From the NCBI GenBank assembly GCA_001429555.1, contig LMSR01000015.1, positions 336,492 through 400,491 of the forward strand: a stretch of DNA of 64,000 bases, written 5' to 3'. The stretch is from Nocardioides sp. Soil797. Lineage in GTDB: Bacteria; Actinomycetota; Actinomycetes; Propionibacteriales; Nocardioidaceae. Shown here piece after piece: positions 28,892-38,194 of this stretch (within the stretch, counting starts at the first letter, position 1; every line of letters begins with the position of its first letter). Below the pieces are notes generated by a model. It was not told where the DNA came from, did no database searches, and worked only from the letters and a program-made list of their open reading frames with translations. A program made the position numbers and the translations under genes.

Positions 28892-28980
28892 CCCCGACGC
28901 TGTGGCCCGACGAGGCATCTTGGCGCGATCCTCTGTCCAAGCACTGTCCATCATTTGGACTCGAAGGAGAGTTCCCACCC

Positions 28981-29865
28981 ATGCGTCCGCCACGCGCCCT
29001 GACGTCGTTCGTGTCCCTCTCATTCGCCACGGTGGCGATCCTCGCCGCCACCACCGCCCCGTCGTCCGCAAGCCTGGCCTGGGACGACGACCCGTGCGAG
29101 AGCAACGGTGGCCAACTGGCCGTGGCCCCCGACATGTCTGCGGCGCCCAATCCGGAGCACCCGATGGCCTACGTCGCCTGCGGCGACGGTTCGTTGCTCT
29201 ACCACGGTGCCGGCGGCCGGGGCTCGAACGAACCCATTCCCGGCGTCCCCGCCGACGACTTCGTCGACGTGGTCTCCGCTCCCGAGCACAGCATGTACGC
29301 CGTCACCAGCGACGGCCGGATCACCACGCTCGGCCCCGGAGCCGTCGACCACGGCGACCTCTACCCCACGACCGGCGTGGTGGCCGTCGAGGTGACCGAC
29401 TCCGGCAACGGCTACTGGATCGTGACGAGGTTCGGGGACGCGATCGGCTTCGGTGACGCGGAGGACCTCGGCCCCGCCGAGGACACCGTCGTGGATGCCC
29501 CGATCGTCGCGTTCACCTCCGACGGCCAAGGTGGTGGGTGGCTGATCACCGCGGCCGGACAGGTGGTGCCGGTCAACGGCGCCACCGACCACGGTTCCGT
29601 GCGCGGTCGCGTGGCCGCGGGCGACCGCGTGGTGGGCATCGTCGGCGACCGGGAGTCCGGCGGCTTCTGGGTGGTCACCCGCGAGGGTGAGGTGATCGAG
29701 GCCGGTGGCGCACCCGCCGAGACCGAGCAGGAGAAGTGTCTTGCCAGCCCGGGTGCGGAACCCCCGTTCACCGGAGCCGTCGGCGACTACGCTCCGGGGG
29801 CCTCCGCCAGATTGTGGATCTATGGCGCCAACGGAGTGATCTGCGGCTTCAACCCGGGAGCGTGA
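28981..29865 (+). CDS. Secreted protein with GYW-type propeller-like repeats
   Basis: 294 residues from ATG at 28981 with AAGGAG 11 bases upstream. A signal peptide ends near residue 30 (TTAPSSASLA). The mature part carries repeats such as DSGNGYWIVTRFGDAIGFGDA, GQGGGWLITAAGQVVPVNGA and ESGGFWVVTREGEVIEAGGA, each like the actinobacterial repeat with Gly-Tyr/Phe-Trp followed by an aspartate-glycine turn. These probably stack into a beta-propeller. Four Cys suggest disulfides. No catalytic motif; a binding or structural surface role is possible. Confidence 0.72.
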   Translation: MRPPRALTSFVSLSFATVAILAATTAPSSASLAWDDDPCESNGGQLAVAPDMSAAPNPEHPMAYVACGDGSLLYHGAGGRGSNEPIPGVPADDFVDVVSAPEHSMYAVTSDGRITTLGPGAVDHGDLYPTTGVVAVEVTDSGNGYWIVTRFGDAIGFGDAEDLGPAEDTVVDAPIVAFTSDGQGGGWLITAAGQVVPVNGATDHGSVRGRVAAGDRVVGIVGDRESGGFWVVTREGEVIEAGGAPAETEQEKCLASPGAEPPFTGAVGDYAPGASARLWIYGANGVICGFNPGA

Positions 29866-29910
29866 CTCGCGGGGCGACAATTCCGTTGCCCCCGCGAGGA
29901 GAATGAGCAG

Positions 29911-31098
29911 GTGCTCTCCTCCTACCGTCGTGTGCTCGCCACCCCGGGCGGTTGGCAGTTCAGCCTCGCCGGGTTCGCGGGGAGGCTCCCGATCTCGATG
30001 GTCAGTCTCGGGATCGTGTTGCTGGTCTCGGCACACAACGGCTCCTACGGAGCAGCCGGCACGGTCGCCTCGGCCTACCTGCTCTCCAATGCGGTGTTCG
30101 CGATCGCACAGGGCCGCCTCGTCGACCGGTTCGGCCAGCACGTCGTCCTTCCTCTGACCCAGCTCGTCTTCACGCTCTCCCTGGCCTCGATGATGTGGGC
30201 GGTGCAGTCCGGGGCACCCCACGTCGTGACCCATGCGCTCGCTGCCCTTGCCGGCGCCTCCCTGCCCCAGGTCGGGTCCTGTGTCCGCGCCCGATGGTCA
30301 CACGTGCTGCCCGACAAGCGATCGAAGCAGACGGCCTACGCCTTGGAGGCGGTCGTCGACGAGGCGGTCTTCGTCACCGGCCCCACGTTGGTCACCTTCC
30401 TCGCCACGACCTGGCATCCCCTGGCCGGGTTGGGCAGCGCGATCGTCGCCGGGCTGGTCGGCACCCTCGCCCTGGCCGGGCAACGCTCCACCCAGCCACC
30501 GCCCCGGCTCAGCCGCGCGGTCGATCCGCACCGGGCCGCAATGCCGTGGGGCGTGGTCATCACGTTGGCGCTGCTGTGCGTCGCGCTCGGCACCATCTTC
30601 GGGGCCGCGGAGGTGATCACCGTCGCCTTCTCCGACGAACAGGGGGCGAAGCAGTGGTCCGGCCCACTGCTGGCGGTCTGGGCCGTGGGGAGCCTCACCG
30701 CCGGTGTGGTCAGCGGCGCGATCCACTGGCGCACTCCCCCGGCCACTCGGGCGTTGTGGGGCACTCTCGTGCTCGCGCTGACCATGGCGCCCCTGCCGTT
30801 CGTGGAGTCGATGTGGGTGATGGCCGGCTTCCTGCTGCTCGGCGGGATGGCCATCTCCCCCACCTTGATCGCGACCATGTCCGCCACAGAGGAGGCAGTG
30901 CCTCCTTCGCGGCTCACCGAGGGCATGGCGATCCTGCAGACCGGGATCGGCATCGGCATCGCCCCCGGCGCAGCGGTCGCCGGCCTGGTGATCGACGCCC
31001 ACGGCGCCTCCCCGGCGTACGTCGTCCCGTTGGCCGCCGGCCTTCTGGGCGCCGCTGCGGCGTGGTCGACTCGAGCACCAGTAACCTCCTCGGCATGA
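29911..31098 (+). CDS. MFS transporter
   Basis: 395 residues from GTG at 29911 with GAGGAGA 6 bases upstream. Twelve hydrophobic segments are apparent; the loop between helices 2 and 3 has GRLVDRFGQHVVLP, a variant of the MFS motif A. Substrate unknown. The stop overlaps the next gene (ATGA), so it is coupled to the aldonolactone-oxidase-like flavoprotein, but the pairing does not reveal a substrate. Confidence 0.85.
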   Translation: MLSSYRRVLATPGGWQFSLAGFAGRLPISMVSLGIVLLVSAHNGSYGAAGTVASAYLLSNAVFAIAQGRLVDRFGQHVVLPLTQLVFTLSLASMMWAVQSGAPHVVTHALAALAGASLPQVGSCVRARWSHVLPDKRSKQTAYALEAVVDEAVFVTGPTLVTFLATTWHPLAGLGSAIVAGLVGTLALAGQRSTQPPPRLSRAVDPHRAAMPWGVVITLALLCVALGTIFGAAEVITVAFSDEQGAKQWSGPLLAVWAVGSLTAGVVSGAIHWRTPPATRALWGTLVLALTMAPLPFVESMWVMAGFLLLGGMAISPTLIATMSATEEAVPPSRLTEGMAILQTGIGIGIAPGAAVAGLVIDAHGASPAYVVPLAAGLLGAAAAWSTRAPVTSSA

Positions 31099-32399
31099 CC
31101 CAATGGCGCAACTGGTCAGGACTCGAGTCCGCCACCCCCAGCGACGTCCTGGTTCCGGCGACCACTGACGAGGTGGCCGCGGCGGTGACTGATGCCGCCG
31201 AACGGCGTACCACGGTGAAGATGGTCGGCACCGGGCACAGCTTCACCTCCATCTCTGCGCCCGAGGGCGTCATGCTGCGCCCCGACTCGCTCACCGGCAT
31301 CGTCGAGATCGATCGGGACGCGATGACGGTGACGGCCCTCGCCGGGACGCCACTGCACGTGCTCAACACCGAGCTCGCCCGCCTCGGCCTGTCGCTGCAC
31401 AACATGGGCGACATCCACGAGCAGACCTTGGCCGGTGCCACGAGCACCGGTACCCACGGCACCGGCGGACTCAAGGCGTCTTTGTCGGCCCAGGTCTCAG
31501 CTCTCGAGATGGTCATCGGCGACGGCACCGTCGTTCACGCGTCGGCCACCGAGAACCCCGACGTCCTTGCCGCGGCTCGACTCGGCCTCGGCGCGCTCGG
31601 CATCCTGACCAGGCTGACCTTCGACGTCGAGCCCCTCGGCGTGCTGCTGGCCCACGAGCAGCCGATGCTGTGGGACGAGGCGCTGGCGCGCTACGACGAG
31701 TTCGTCGCGGAGAGCCACCACTGCGACATGTACTGGTTCCCGCACACCGACCGGATGCAGGTCAAGCGCAACTACCGCCAGGACCTCACCCGCGACGAGG
31801 CGGAGCCTCTGCCACGCTTCAAGGCCTGGCTCGACGACGACTTCCTGGCCAACACCGCGTTCGGTGCCATCAACGCAATCGGCAATCGGGCCCCGTCCCT
31901 CGTGCCGAGGTTCAACGAGCTGTCCGGTCGACTGCTCTCCGAGCGCAGCTACAGCGACATCCCCTACAAGGTGTTCACCTCACCGCGCCGGGTGGTGTTC
32001 CGCGAGATGGAGTACGCACTCCCGCGTGAGGCGGGTTTGTCGGCGCTGCGCGAGGTCCGCGCGTTGATCGAGGCCTCCGACTGGCGGATCAGCTTCCCGG
32101 TGGAGATCCGGATGACCCCGGCCGACGACCTGACCCTGGGCACCTCCACCGGGCGCGAGTCGATCTACCTCGCCTTCCACGTCAACCAGCGCACCGACCA
32201 CACGGCGTACTTCGGAGGTGTCGAGGAGATCCTGCGCGCCCACGACGGGCGGCCCCACTGGGGCAAGGTGCACACGCGTACGGCGGCCGACCTGGCGCCG
32301 GTGTATCCGCGCTGGCAGGAGTTCCTCGACCTGCGCGATCGGCTCGACCCTCAGCGGGTGTTCACGAACTCCTACCTGCGCCGGGTCCTGGGCGACTGA
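31095..32399 (+). CDS. FAD-dependent D-arabinono-1,4-lactone oxidase-like protein
   Basis: 434 residues, start overlapping the MFS stop. Vanillyl-alcohol-oxidase fold: FAD_binding_4 domain with KMVGTGHSFTSIS near residues 40-52 and GATSTGTHGTGG, then an ALO domain ending with RPHWGKVHT (the HWxK-type motif of sugar lactone oxidases) and LDPQRVFTNSYLRRVLG. It would oxidise an aldono-lactone or sugar alcohol with FAD; alditol and gulonolactone are alternatives. Cytosolic, no signal peptide. Confidence 0.9.
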   Translation: MTQWRNWSGLESATPSDVLVPATTDEVAAAVTDAAERRTTVKMVGTGHSFTSISAPEGVMLRPDSLTGIVEIDRDAMTVTALAGTPLHVLNTELARLGLSLHNMGDIHEQTLAGATSTGTHGTGGLKASLSAQVSALEMVIGDGTVVHASATENPDVLAAARLGLGALGILTRLTFDVEPLGVLLAHEQPMLWDEALARYDEFVAESHHCDMYWFPHTDRMQVKRNYRQDLTRDEAEPLPRFKAWLDDDFLANTAFGAINAIGNRAPSLVPRFNELSGRLLSERSYSDIPYKVFTSPRRVVFREMEYALPREAGLSALREVRALIEASDWRISFPVEIRMTPADDLTLGTSTGRESIYLAFHVNQRTDHTAYFGGVEEILRAHDGRPHWGKVHTRTAADLAPVYPRWQEFLDLRDRLDPQRVFTNSYLRRVLGD

Positions 32400-32518
32400 C
32401 CCGGCAAGACCGCAGGAGTTCACGGGTCCCTTCGCCGAGACGGCACGAGCTCACGCCCTCACGGTCAACACGTGCCGACCTCGAGACACGATCCGGTCAA
32501 CACCTGTCGACTCGAGGG

Positions 32519-33145
32519 TCAGACGCTGGAGGACCCGCTCGGCAGGGGCGCCTGCCAGTTGCGTCGCAGCGCCACCAGACGCCAGACCAGGCAGAGGCCA
32601 CCGCCGGCAACGGCGGCCAGCCAGATCGGCTGCTCGAACCAGTGCAGGGTGGCGACGACTGCGGCGCCGGCCAGGGCCGGGATCGCATACAGCTCTCCGC
32701 GGAAGACCACCGGCACCCGGCCGGCGAGGAGGTCCCTGGCCATGCCGCCTCCGATTCCCGTCACCATGCCCATCAGCGCGGCCGGGGCCGGGCCCACGCC
32801 GTACTCCATGGCCTTGATCGCACCGGTGACGCAGAACAGTGCCAGACCGAAGGCGTCGAAGACGTGCACGTAGGGCTCCATCCGCCCCAGTGCCGGGTGG
32901 AAGGAGAACGTGATCAGTCCGGCGCCCACCGGCACGAGGAGGTAGCGCCAATCGGTCAGCGCCGCCGGTGGCGTGGCGTCGATCAGGACGTCGCGCAGGA
33001 AGCCACCGCCCAGGCCCGTGGTGCCCGCGAGCACCAGCACACCGAAGACGTCGAGCTCCTTGCGCACCGCCACCAGCGCACCCGAGATCGCAAACACGAA
33101 GATGCCGAGCAGGTCGATGGTGACGAGAAGCGGCATCGACGACAT
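32519..33145 (-). CDS. TRIC-type (UPF0126) membrane channel protein
   Basis: 208 residues with seven predicted membrane helices. Two repeats of the family are clear: ATTGLGGGFLRDVLID-like text in the first half (AGTTGLGGGFLRD) and TGIGGGMARDLLAG in the second, as in bacterial TRIC cation channels. Probably a monovalent cation channel in the plasma membrane. Stands alone, divergent from sepH. Confidence 0.92.
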   Translation of the reverse strand: MSSMPLLVTIDLLGIFVFAISGALVAVRKELDVFGVLVLAGTTGLGGGFLRDVLIDATPPAALTDWRYLLVPVGAGLITFSFHPALGRMEPYVHVFDAFGLALFCVTGAIKAMEYGVGPAPAALMGMVTGIGGGMARDLLAGRVPVVFRGELYAIPALAGAAVVATLHWFEQPIWLAAVAGGGLCLVWRLVALRRNWQAPLPSGSSSV

Positions 33146-33236
33146 GAGGCGGAGTGTAGTGCGGCTCCGGCAGCCGTTGCTGGCGTAGGCTCAGCGCGAA
33201 ACCGGACACGGACGAAAACAGATGACAGGACCACGG

Positions 33237-34376
33237 ATGTTGCACCTCACGCTCGCAGGGTTGAGCGCGGACAACAAACGCCTGCTCCTGGTCAGCGACT
33301 CCGGTGAGGAATACAGCCTCACCATCGACCGACACCTCCGGGCCGCCCTGCGCGGCGAGCACGCTCGACTCGGCCAGTTGGAGATTCAGATGGAAAGCAC
33401 CCTCCGTCCGCGCGACATCCAGACCCGCATCCGCGCTGGGGAATCACCGGAGTCCGTGGCGCAAGCCGCGCAGACGACCGTCGAGAAGATCCTGCCCTTC
33501 GCCAATCCGGTGCTTGCCGAGCGCGCGCACGTCGCGCAGCGGTCCCAACGAGCCTCCGTACGCCGCAAGTCAGGGGATCCCGGGGCGCGCACCCTGGGCG
33601 AGGCCGTGGCCGCCCAGCTGAACCCGCTCGGCCTCTCTGCCGAAGTGGTCGAGTGGGACTCCTGGCGCCGTGAGGACGGCCGCTGGACCCTGACCGGCGA
33701 CTACACCGCCGGCAAGCGCAAGGGGTCTGCCAAGTTCACCTACGATGCCCCCGGCAACTACGTCACCATCGAGAACGACGATGCCCGCTGGTTGGTCGGC
33801 GACCAGGTCGCCACTCCGGCCAAGGCCGAACGCCGCGACGACCTGTCGCGGGCCCGCCAGCGTCGCCTCACCGCCGTACCCGAGGATGAGCTGCCGTTGG
33901 GCGACGACGCCATCGAGATCGCCAACGCCTCCTCCGCAACCAGGACCGAGGACCCGACGGACGACACCGGTGCCACCGAGGCCGGGTCGACCGAAGCCGG
34001 GTCGCCCGAAGCCGGGTCGCCCGAAGCCGGGTCGCCCAAAGCCGGGTCGCCCGAAGCCGAGTCGCCCGATGGTGCGGGCGAGTCAGCGGCCGCAGAGGAG
34101 ACGACCGTCGACCTCACCGACACGGTGGAGCAGGTTCGCGAACCCGAGGCGCAGGCCGACGACGAGCCGACCCTCTCCCCCACGCCCGAGCCGTTGGCGC
34201 AGGCTCCTGCGGAGAAGAGCGCCACGTCACACGACCAGGAGGCCGGCACCGACGATCCCGGGGCCGCTGACGAGGCCCCCGAGGTCAAGCCGGCCCGGAA
34301 GCCTGCTCGCAAGAAGGGGCGGGCCTCCGTGCCGAGCTGGGACGAGATCATGTTCGGCGGCGGCAAGCAGGAATGA
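33237..34376 (+). CDS. sepH: Septation protein SepH
   Basis: 379 residues from ATG at 33237 (AGGA 6 bases upstream); an ATG five codons earlier is possible, but the family starts here. The DUF3071 N-terminal domain is clear: LLLVSDSGEEYSLTIDRHLRAALRG, LEIQMESTLRPRDIQTRIRAGES, with a helix-turn-helix-like segment and PVLAERAHVAQRS. The C-terminal end GRASVPSWDEIMFGGG is the other conserved block. SepH binds FtsZ and promotes Z-ring assembly in Streptomyces and mycobacteria. The linker from about 240 to 355 is acidic and contains six near-identical 5-residue repeats (EAGSP). Confidence 0.93.
   Translation: MLHLTLAGLSADNKRLLLVSDSGEEYSLTIDRHLRAALRGEHARLGQLEIQMESTLRPRDIQTRIRAGESPESVAQAAQTTVEKILPFANPVLAERAHVAQRSQRASVRRKSGDPGARTLGEAVAAQLNPLGLSAEVVEWDSWRREDGRWTLTGDYTAGKRKGSAKFTYDAPGNYVTIENDDARWLVGDQVATPAKAERRDDLSRARQRRLTAVPEDELPLGDDAIEIANASSATRTEDPTDDTGATEAGSTEAGSPEAGSPEAGSPKAGSPEAESPDGAGESAAAEETTVDLTDTVEQVREPEAQADDEPTLSPTPEPLAQAPAEKSATSHDQEAGTDDPGAADEAPEVKPARKPARKKGRASVPSWDEIMFGGGKQE
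33978..34067 (+). repeat. 15-base minisatellite coding EAGSP in sepH
   Basis: Six tandem units of the type GAAGCCGGGTCGCCC, with single changes (EAGST, three EAGSP, KAGSP, EAESP). It lies in the disordered linker and could vary in copy number between strains. Confidence 0.85.
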
Positions 34377-34515
34377 GCCACCCGGGCTGAGCTGTTTCCG
34401 GCTCGGCTGAGACGCTCTGGCTCGACGCAACCGGTCGCCCCCACACCACCGTCGTACGACGACCTCTGCCTGAGAAAGTTCGTCGGCCCGCCACCCACGG
34501 ACACAGGTTTGCGAC

Positions 34516-34521
34516 TACTCT
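34516..34521 (+). promoter_or_regulatory. -10 box of a leaderless transcript for the acyl reductase
   Basis: TACTCT ends six bases before the ATG at 34528, and there is no ribosome site, so a leaderless mRNA is likely. Confidence 0.45.
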
Positions 34522-34527
34522 CGCGCC

Positions 34528-36528
34528 ATGTCGTATTTCGTGACCGGGGCCACCGGGTTCATCGGCCGTTTTCTCGTCCAGGAACTTCTCGACAATCGCG
34601 AAGGCGACATCTTCGTCCTCTGCCGCGAGTCGTCGCTGCCCAGGATCGAACGCCTGATCAGCCGTTGGGGCAGCGACCGGGTCACCCCCGTCGTCGGTGA
34701 CCTCGGTTCCGCCGACCTCGGCATCGAGCCGGAGTGGATCACCGAGCACACCGGCGACATCGAGCACTTCTTCCATCTGGCCGCCATCTACGACATGACG
34801 GCCGACGACGCGACCAACGACGCGATGAACGTCGACGGCACCCGCCACGCACTGGACCTCGCATCGACCCTCCAGGTCGGCTGCTTCCACCAGGTGTCCT
34901 CGGTCGCAGCAGCCGGCAGCTACCACGGCACCTTCGACGAGACCATGTTCGACGAAGGGCAGCCGTTGCCCTCGCCCTATCACCGAACCAAGTTCGAGTC
35001 CGAGAAGCTGGTCCGGGAGTCGAACGTGCCGTGGCGGGTCTACCGTCCCGCGATCGTGGTGGGTCACTCCGAGACCGGAGCGATGGACAAGGTCGACGGC
35101 CCCTACTACTTCTTCCCCGTCATGAAGCGGCTGCGCGATGCGCTGCCGTCGTGGCTGCCCCTGGTCGGTGTCGATCTCGGCGACACCAACGTGGTGCCGG
35201 TCGACTACGTCGCGAAGGCGATGGACCACCTGGCCCACGTACCCGGCCACGACAACGAGGCCTTCCACCTGGTCAACCCCGAGCCGCAACCGGTCGTCGA
35301 CATGATCAACTCCTTCTGCGCGGCAGCCGGCGCTCCCCAGTTCGCGCAGCCGTTGGACCGCTCGGTCACCTCACGACCCTTCGGCGCCCTGCCCCGGGGG
35401 CTGCGCCCGATGTCGCTGGCCAACGCGGCGATCCGGAGCACTCCGATGCAGATGGTGCTCGGCCAGACCGTGGGACGTGCCGGCATCCCACCCGAAGTGC
35501 TGGCGCACTCGTCCTTCGAGGCCACCTTCGACTCCCGGCGCACCGAGCAGGCGCTCGCCGGCTCCGGCATCTCTGTTCCGCCCCTCGAGTCCTACTCACG
35601 ACTGCTGTGGAACTACTGGGAGGAGAACCTCGACCAGAGCACCGGCCGCGATCCCGAGATCCGCAAGGCACTCGAAGGAAAGTACGTCGTCATCACCGGC
35701 GCCTCCTCCGGTATCGGCCAGGTCACTGCACTGAAGGTCGCCCAGGCCGGCGGCATCCCCGTGCTGGTCGCCCGCGGCAAGGAGAAGCTGGAAGACCTCC
35801 GCCTCACCATCGAGATGCGAGGCGGCGCCGCTCATGTCTTCCCCTGCGACCTCTCCGACCTCGAGGCGATCGACGCGCTCTGCGAGCGGCTGAGTGCCGA
35901 GTTGCCCAGCGTTGACTTCCTGGTCAACAACGCCGGCCGATCCATCCGTCGCTCGATCAAGCTGAGCCACGACCGGTTCCACGACTTCGAGCGCACCATG
36001 CAGCTCAACTACTTCGGTGCCATCCGGCTGATCATGGGCCTGTTCCCGACGATGCGTGAGCAGAAGCGCTCCCACATCGTCAACATCAGCTCCATTGGCG
36101 TCCAGACCAACCCGCCCCGCTTCTCGGCGTACGTTGCCTCGAAGGCGGCGCTGGACGCGTGGAGCAACGTGGTCTCCTCCGAGGTGGTTGGAGACGGCAT
36201 CACCTTCACCAGCATCCACATGCCGCTGGTGAAGACGCCGATGATCGCGCCGACCAAGATCTACGACAAGTTCCCCACCATCTCGCCCGCCCAGGCCGCG
36301 GACGTGGTGATCAAGGCGCTCGTCGAGCGGCCGCACGAACTCAACACGGCCCTCGGCAATGCCGGCGCGGTTGCCCACACGGTTGCCCCGAAGACGGCGT
36401 TCCGGGTCCTCAACATGGCCTATCACGTGTTCCCTGACTCCGCCGCCGCTCGCGGAGCCGACGGCGACGGCAAGCGCGAGAGCGAACAAGTCCTCCTGGC
36501 GCGCCTGTTCAAGGGTGTGCACTGGTAG
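34528..36528 (+). CDS. Two-domain fatty acyl-CoA reductase (SDR-SDR)
   Basis: 666 residues. The N-terminal half is an extended SDR with TGATGFIGRFLV at 6-17 and YHRTKFESEK as the YxxxK site; the C-terminal half is a classical SDR with ITGASSGIGQVT near 388-399 and YVASKAALDAW near 534. This architecture and length match mycobacterial AcrA1 (Rv3391) and the two-domain fatty acyl-CoA reductases of wax-ester producers, which reduce acyl-CoA through an aldehyde to a fatty alcohol with NADPH. Cytosolic or membrane-associated. It stands alone behind its own promoter, so no pathway is shown by neighbours. Confidence 0.85.
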   Translation: MSYFVTGATGFIGRFLVQELLDNREGDIFVLCRESSLPRIERLISRWGSDRVTPVVGDLGSADLGIEPEWITEHTGDIEHFFHLAAIYDMTADDATNDAMNVDGTRHALDLASTLQVGCFHQVSSVAAAGSYHGTFDETMFDEGQPLPSPYHRTKFESEKLVRESNVPWRVYRPAIVVGHSETGAMDKVDGPYYFFPVMKRLRDALPSWLPLVGVDLGDTNVVPVDYVAKAMDHLAHVPGHDNEAFHLVNPEPQPVVDMINSFCAAAGAPQFAQPLDRSVTSRPFGALPRGLRPMSLANAAIRSTPMQMVLGQTVGRAGIPPEVLAHSSFEATFDSRRTEQALAGSGISVPPLESYSRLLWNYWEENLDQSTGRDPEIRKALEGKYVVITGASSGIGQVTALKVAQAGGIPVLVARGKEKLEDLRLTIEMRGGAAHVFPCDLSDLEAIDALCERLSAELPSVDFLVNNAGRSIRRSIKLSHDRFHDFERTMQLNYFGAIRLIMGLFPTMREQKRSHIVNISSIGVQTNPPRFSAYVASKAALDAWSNVVSSEVVGDGITFTSIHMPLVKTPMIAPTKIYDKFPTISPAQAADVVIKALVERPHELNTALGNAGAVAHTVAPKTAFRVLNMAYHVFPDSAAARGADGDGKRESEQVLLARLFKGVHW

Positions 36529-36607
36529 CCGAGTCGCTTCTTCCGGCGACGCCGAACCTCCCAGTCATCGGGTGACTGGTGACCGAACCGGGTCGTGGCC
36601 CGAGCGG

Positions 36608-37417
36608 TCAGCCGGTCTCGACCGGACGGTCGGGGTCGGTGACCCAGCCGCTCCACGAGCCGGGGTAGAGCGCGGCGCTCACTCCGATCAGCTCGAGGGC
36701 GAGCACGTCATGCGCCGCGGTGACTCCTGAACCGCAGTACGCCGCCACGCTCCGGTCCTCCGTCACGCCGACCTCCGAGTAGACCTCACGCAGCTCGCCC
36801 GCGCCGTGGAAGTGCCCGTCACTGGCGAGGTTGCGCCCGGTCGGCACGTTGACTGCCCCGGGGATGTGGCCGGCCACCGGGTCGATGGGCTCGCTCGCGC
36901 CCCGATAGCGTTCAGGAGCCCGGGCGTCGATCAGCACGTCGACGTCGGTGACCGACTCGGCCTCCACCACGGGCATGACGCCGGGCTCTCCGGTGAAGGT
37001 CCCGGGACGAACCGTGGTCTCGCCGGTCTCCCGTTCTCCGCCACCGGCCAGCCACGCCGACCAGGCACCGTCGAGGACCCGCACATCGCTGTGGCCGTGG
37101 TGCCGCAACAACCACCAGGCGCGCGCGGCGGCGTGCCCGGACCAGTCGTCGTACACCACGACAGGGCGGTCGTTGCTGACTCCGGCACGCCGCATCGCCT
37201 CCATGAAGACGTCTGGGTCGGGCAGCGGATGCCGACCGCCCGCGCCGGGCGCAGACGCGAGTTCCCGGTCGAGATCGACGTACGCCGCCCCGGGGATGTG
37301 GCCGGCCCGGAACTCGTCAGCACCTGACGGCCCTCCGAGTCGGTAGCGGACGTCCAGGAGCGTGACTTCGCGAAGGCGCTGATGGAGTTCGGCGGTGGAG
37401 ATCAACGGTCCGGTCAT
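36608..37417 (-). CDS. Two-domain sulfurtransferase (rhodanese)
   Basis: 269 residues from ATG at 37417 (AGGA 7 bases upstream). Two rhodanese domains: the first has LLDVRYRL and FRAGHIPGAAYVDLD but no active Cys; the second has IDARAPERYRG, AGHIPGAVNVP and the active loop AAYCGSGVTAAHD with the catalytic Cys. The family transfers sulfur from thiosulfate or 3-mercaptopyruvate to a thiophilic acceptor. Divergent from thymidine kinase with 75 bases between. Confidence 0.93.
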   Translation of the reverse strand: MTGPLISTAELHQRLREVTLLDVRYRLGGPSGADEFRAGHIPGAAYVDLDRELASAPGAGGRHPLPDPDVFMEAMRRAGVSNDRPVVVYDDWSGHAAARAWWLLRHHGHSDVRVLDGAWSAWLAGGGERETGETTVRPGTFTGEPGVMPVVEAESVTDVDVLIDARAPERYRGASEPIDPVAGHIPGAVNVPTGRNLASDGHFHGAGELREVYSEVGVTEDRSVAAYCGSGVTAAHDVLALELIGVSAALYPGSWSGWVTDPDRPVETG

Positions 37418-37492
37418 GTCGCCATCCTGCCTGTTCCCGGGCGGGCGCGCCCGTCCGGAGCATCCTCCGAGCACGTGGCATCATTGCGCCCC

Positions 37493-38146
37493 GTGGCTGA
37501 ACTTCACTTCTTCACCGGGACCATGGACTCGGGCAAGAGCACCCTGGCGCTCCAGACCAACCACAACCATGCGGCGAGGGGTCGGATCGGCCGGATCTTC
37601 ACCACGCACGACCGGGCCGGCGAGGCTCTGCTGTCCTCGCGGCTCGGCCTGACGCACCAGGCGCTCGAGGTCACCTCCGACTTCGACTTCTGGAAGTACG
37701 TCGTCGACACCCTCACCCAGGGTGGGCGCATCGACTACCTGATCTGCGACGAGGCCCAGTTCTACACCCCCGAACAGATCGACCAGCTCGCCAAGGTGAC
37801 CGACGAGCTGCAGATCGATGTCTTCGCCTTCGGCATCCTGACCGACTTCCGTTCCCGCCTCTTCCCCGGAAGCGCACGACTGGTTGAGCTGGCCGACCGG
37901 ATGAACGTCCTCCAGGTCGAGGCCCTGTGCTGGTGCGGGAAGCGGGCCACGCACAACGCCCGAACCGAGAACGGCGCGATGGTCACCGAGGGTGATGTCG
38001 TCGTGGTCGGCGACGTAGAGGAGAAGGACGCCGAGCCGGCCGACGTGTCCTACGAGGTGCTGTGCCGGCAACACCACCGACGCAAGCTCACGTCGGCCAG
38101 GGCCAAGGCCGTTTCGCTCGCGCCTGATCCCCTCCCGTTCGGCTGA
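37493..38146 (+). CDS. tdk: Thymidine kinase (type II)
   Basis: 217 residues from GTG at 37493. P-loop FTGTMDSGKST at 6-16, Asp-Glu of the Walker B-like VICDEAQFY region (YLICDEAQFY), the substrate lasso region, and a structural zinc site made by CWCGKRATHNAR and VLCRQHHRR. It phosphorylates thymidine with ATP, salvaging it to dTMP. No ribosome site is seen; a CATCAT stretch about 7 bases upstream may mark a leaderless transcript. Complements dut in supplying dTMP. Confidence 0.95.
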   Translation: MAELHFFTGTMDSGKSTLALQTNHNHAARGRIGRIFTTHDRAGEALLSSRLGLTHQALEVTSDFDFWKYVVDTLTQGGRIDYLICDEAQFYTPEQIDQLAKVTDELQIDVFAFGILTDFRSRLFPGSARLVELADRMNVLQVEALCWCGKRATHNARTENGAMVTEGDVVVVGDVEEKDAEPADVSYEVLCRQHHRRKLTSARAKAVSLAPDPLPFG

Positions 38147-38194
38147 CCCGCCGCGGGCCCGGCCGATCTGACACCGGCCGGCCGGACGACCCCC

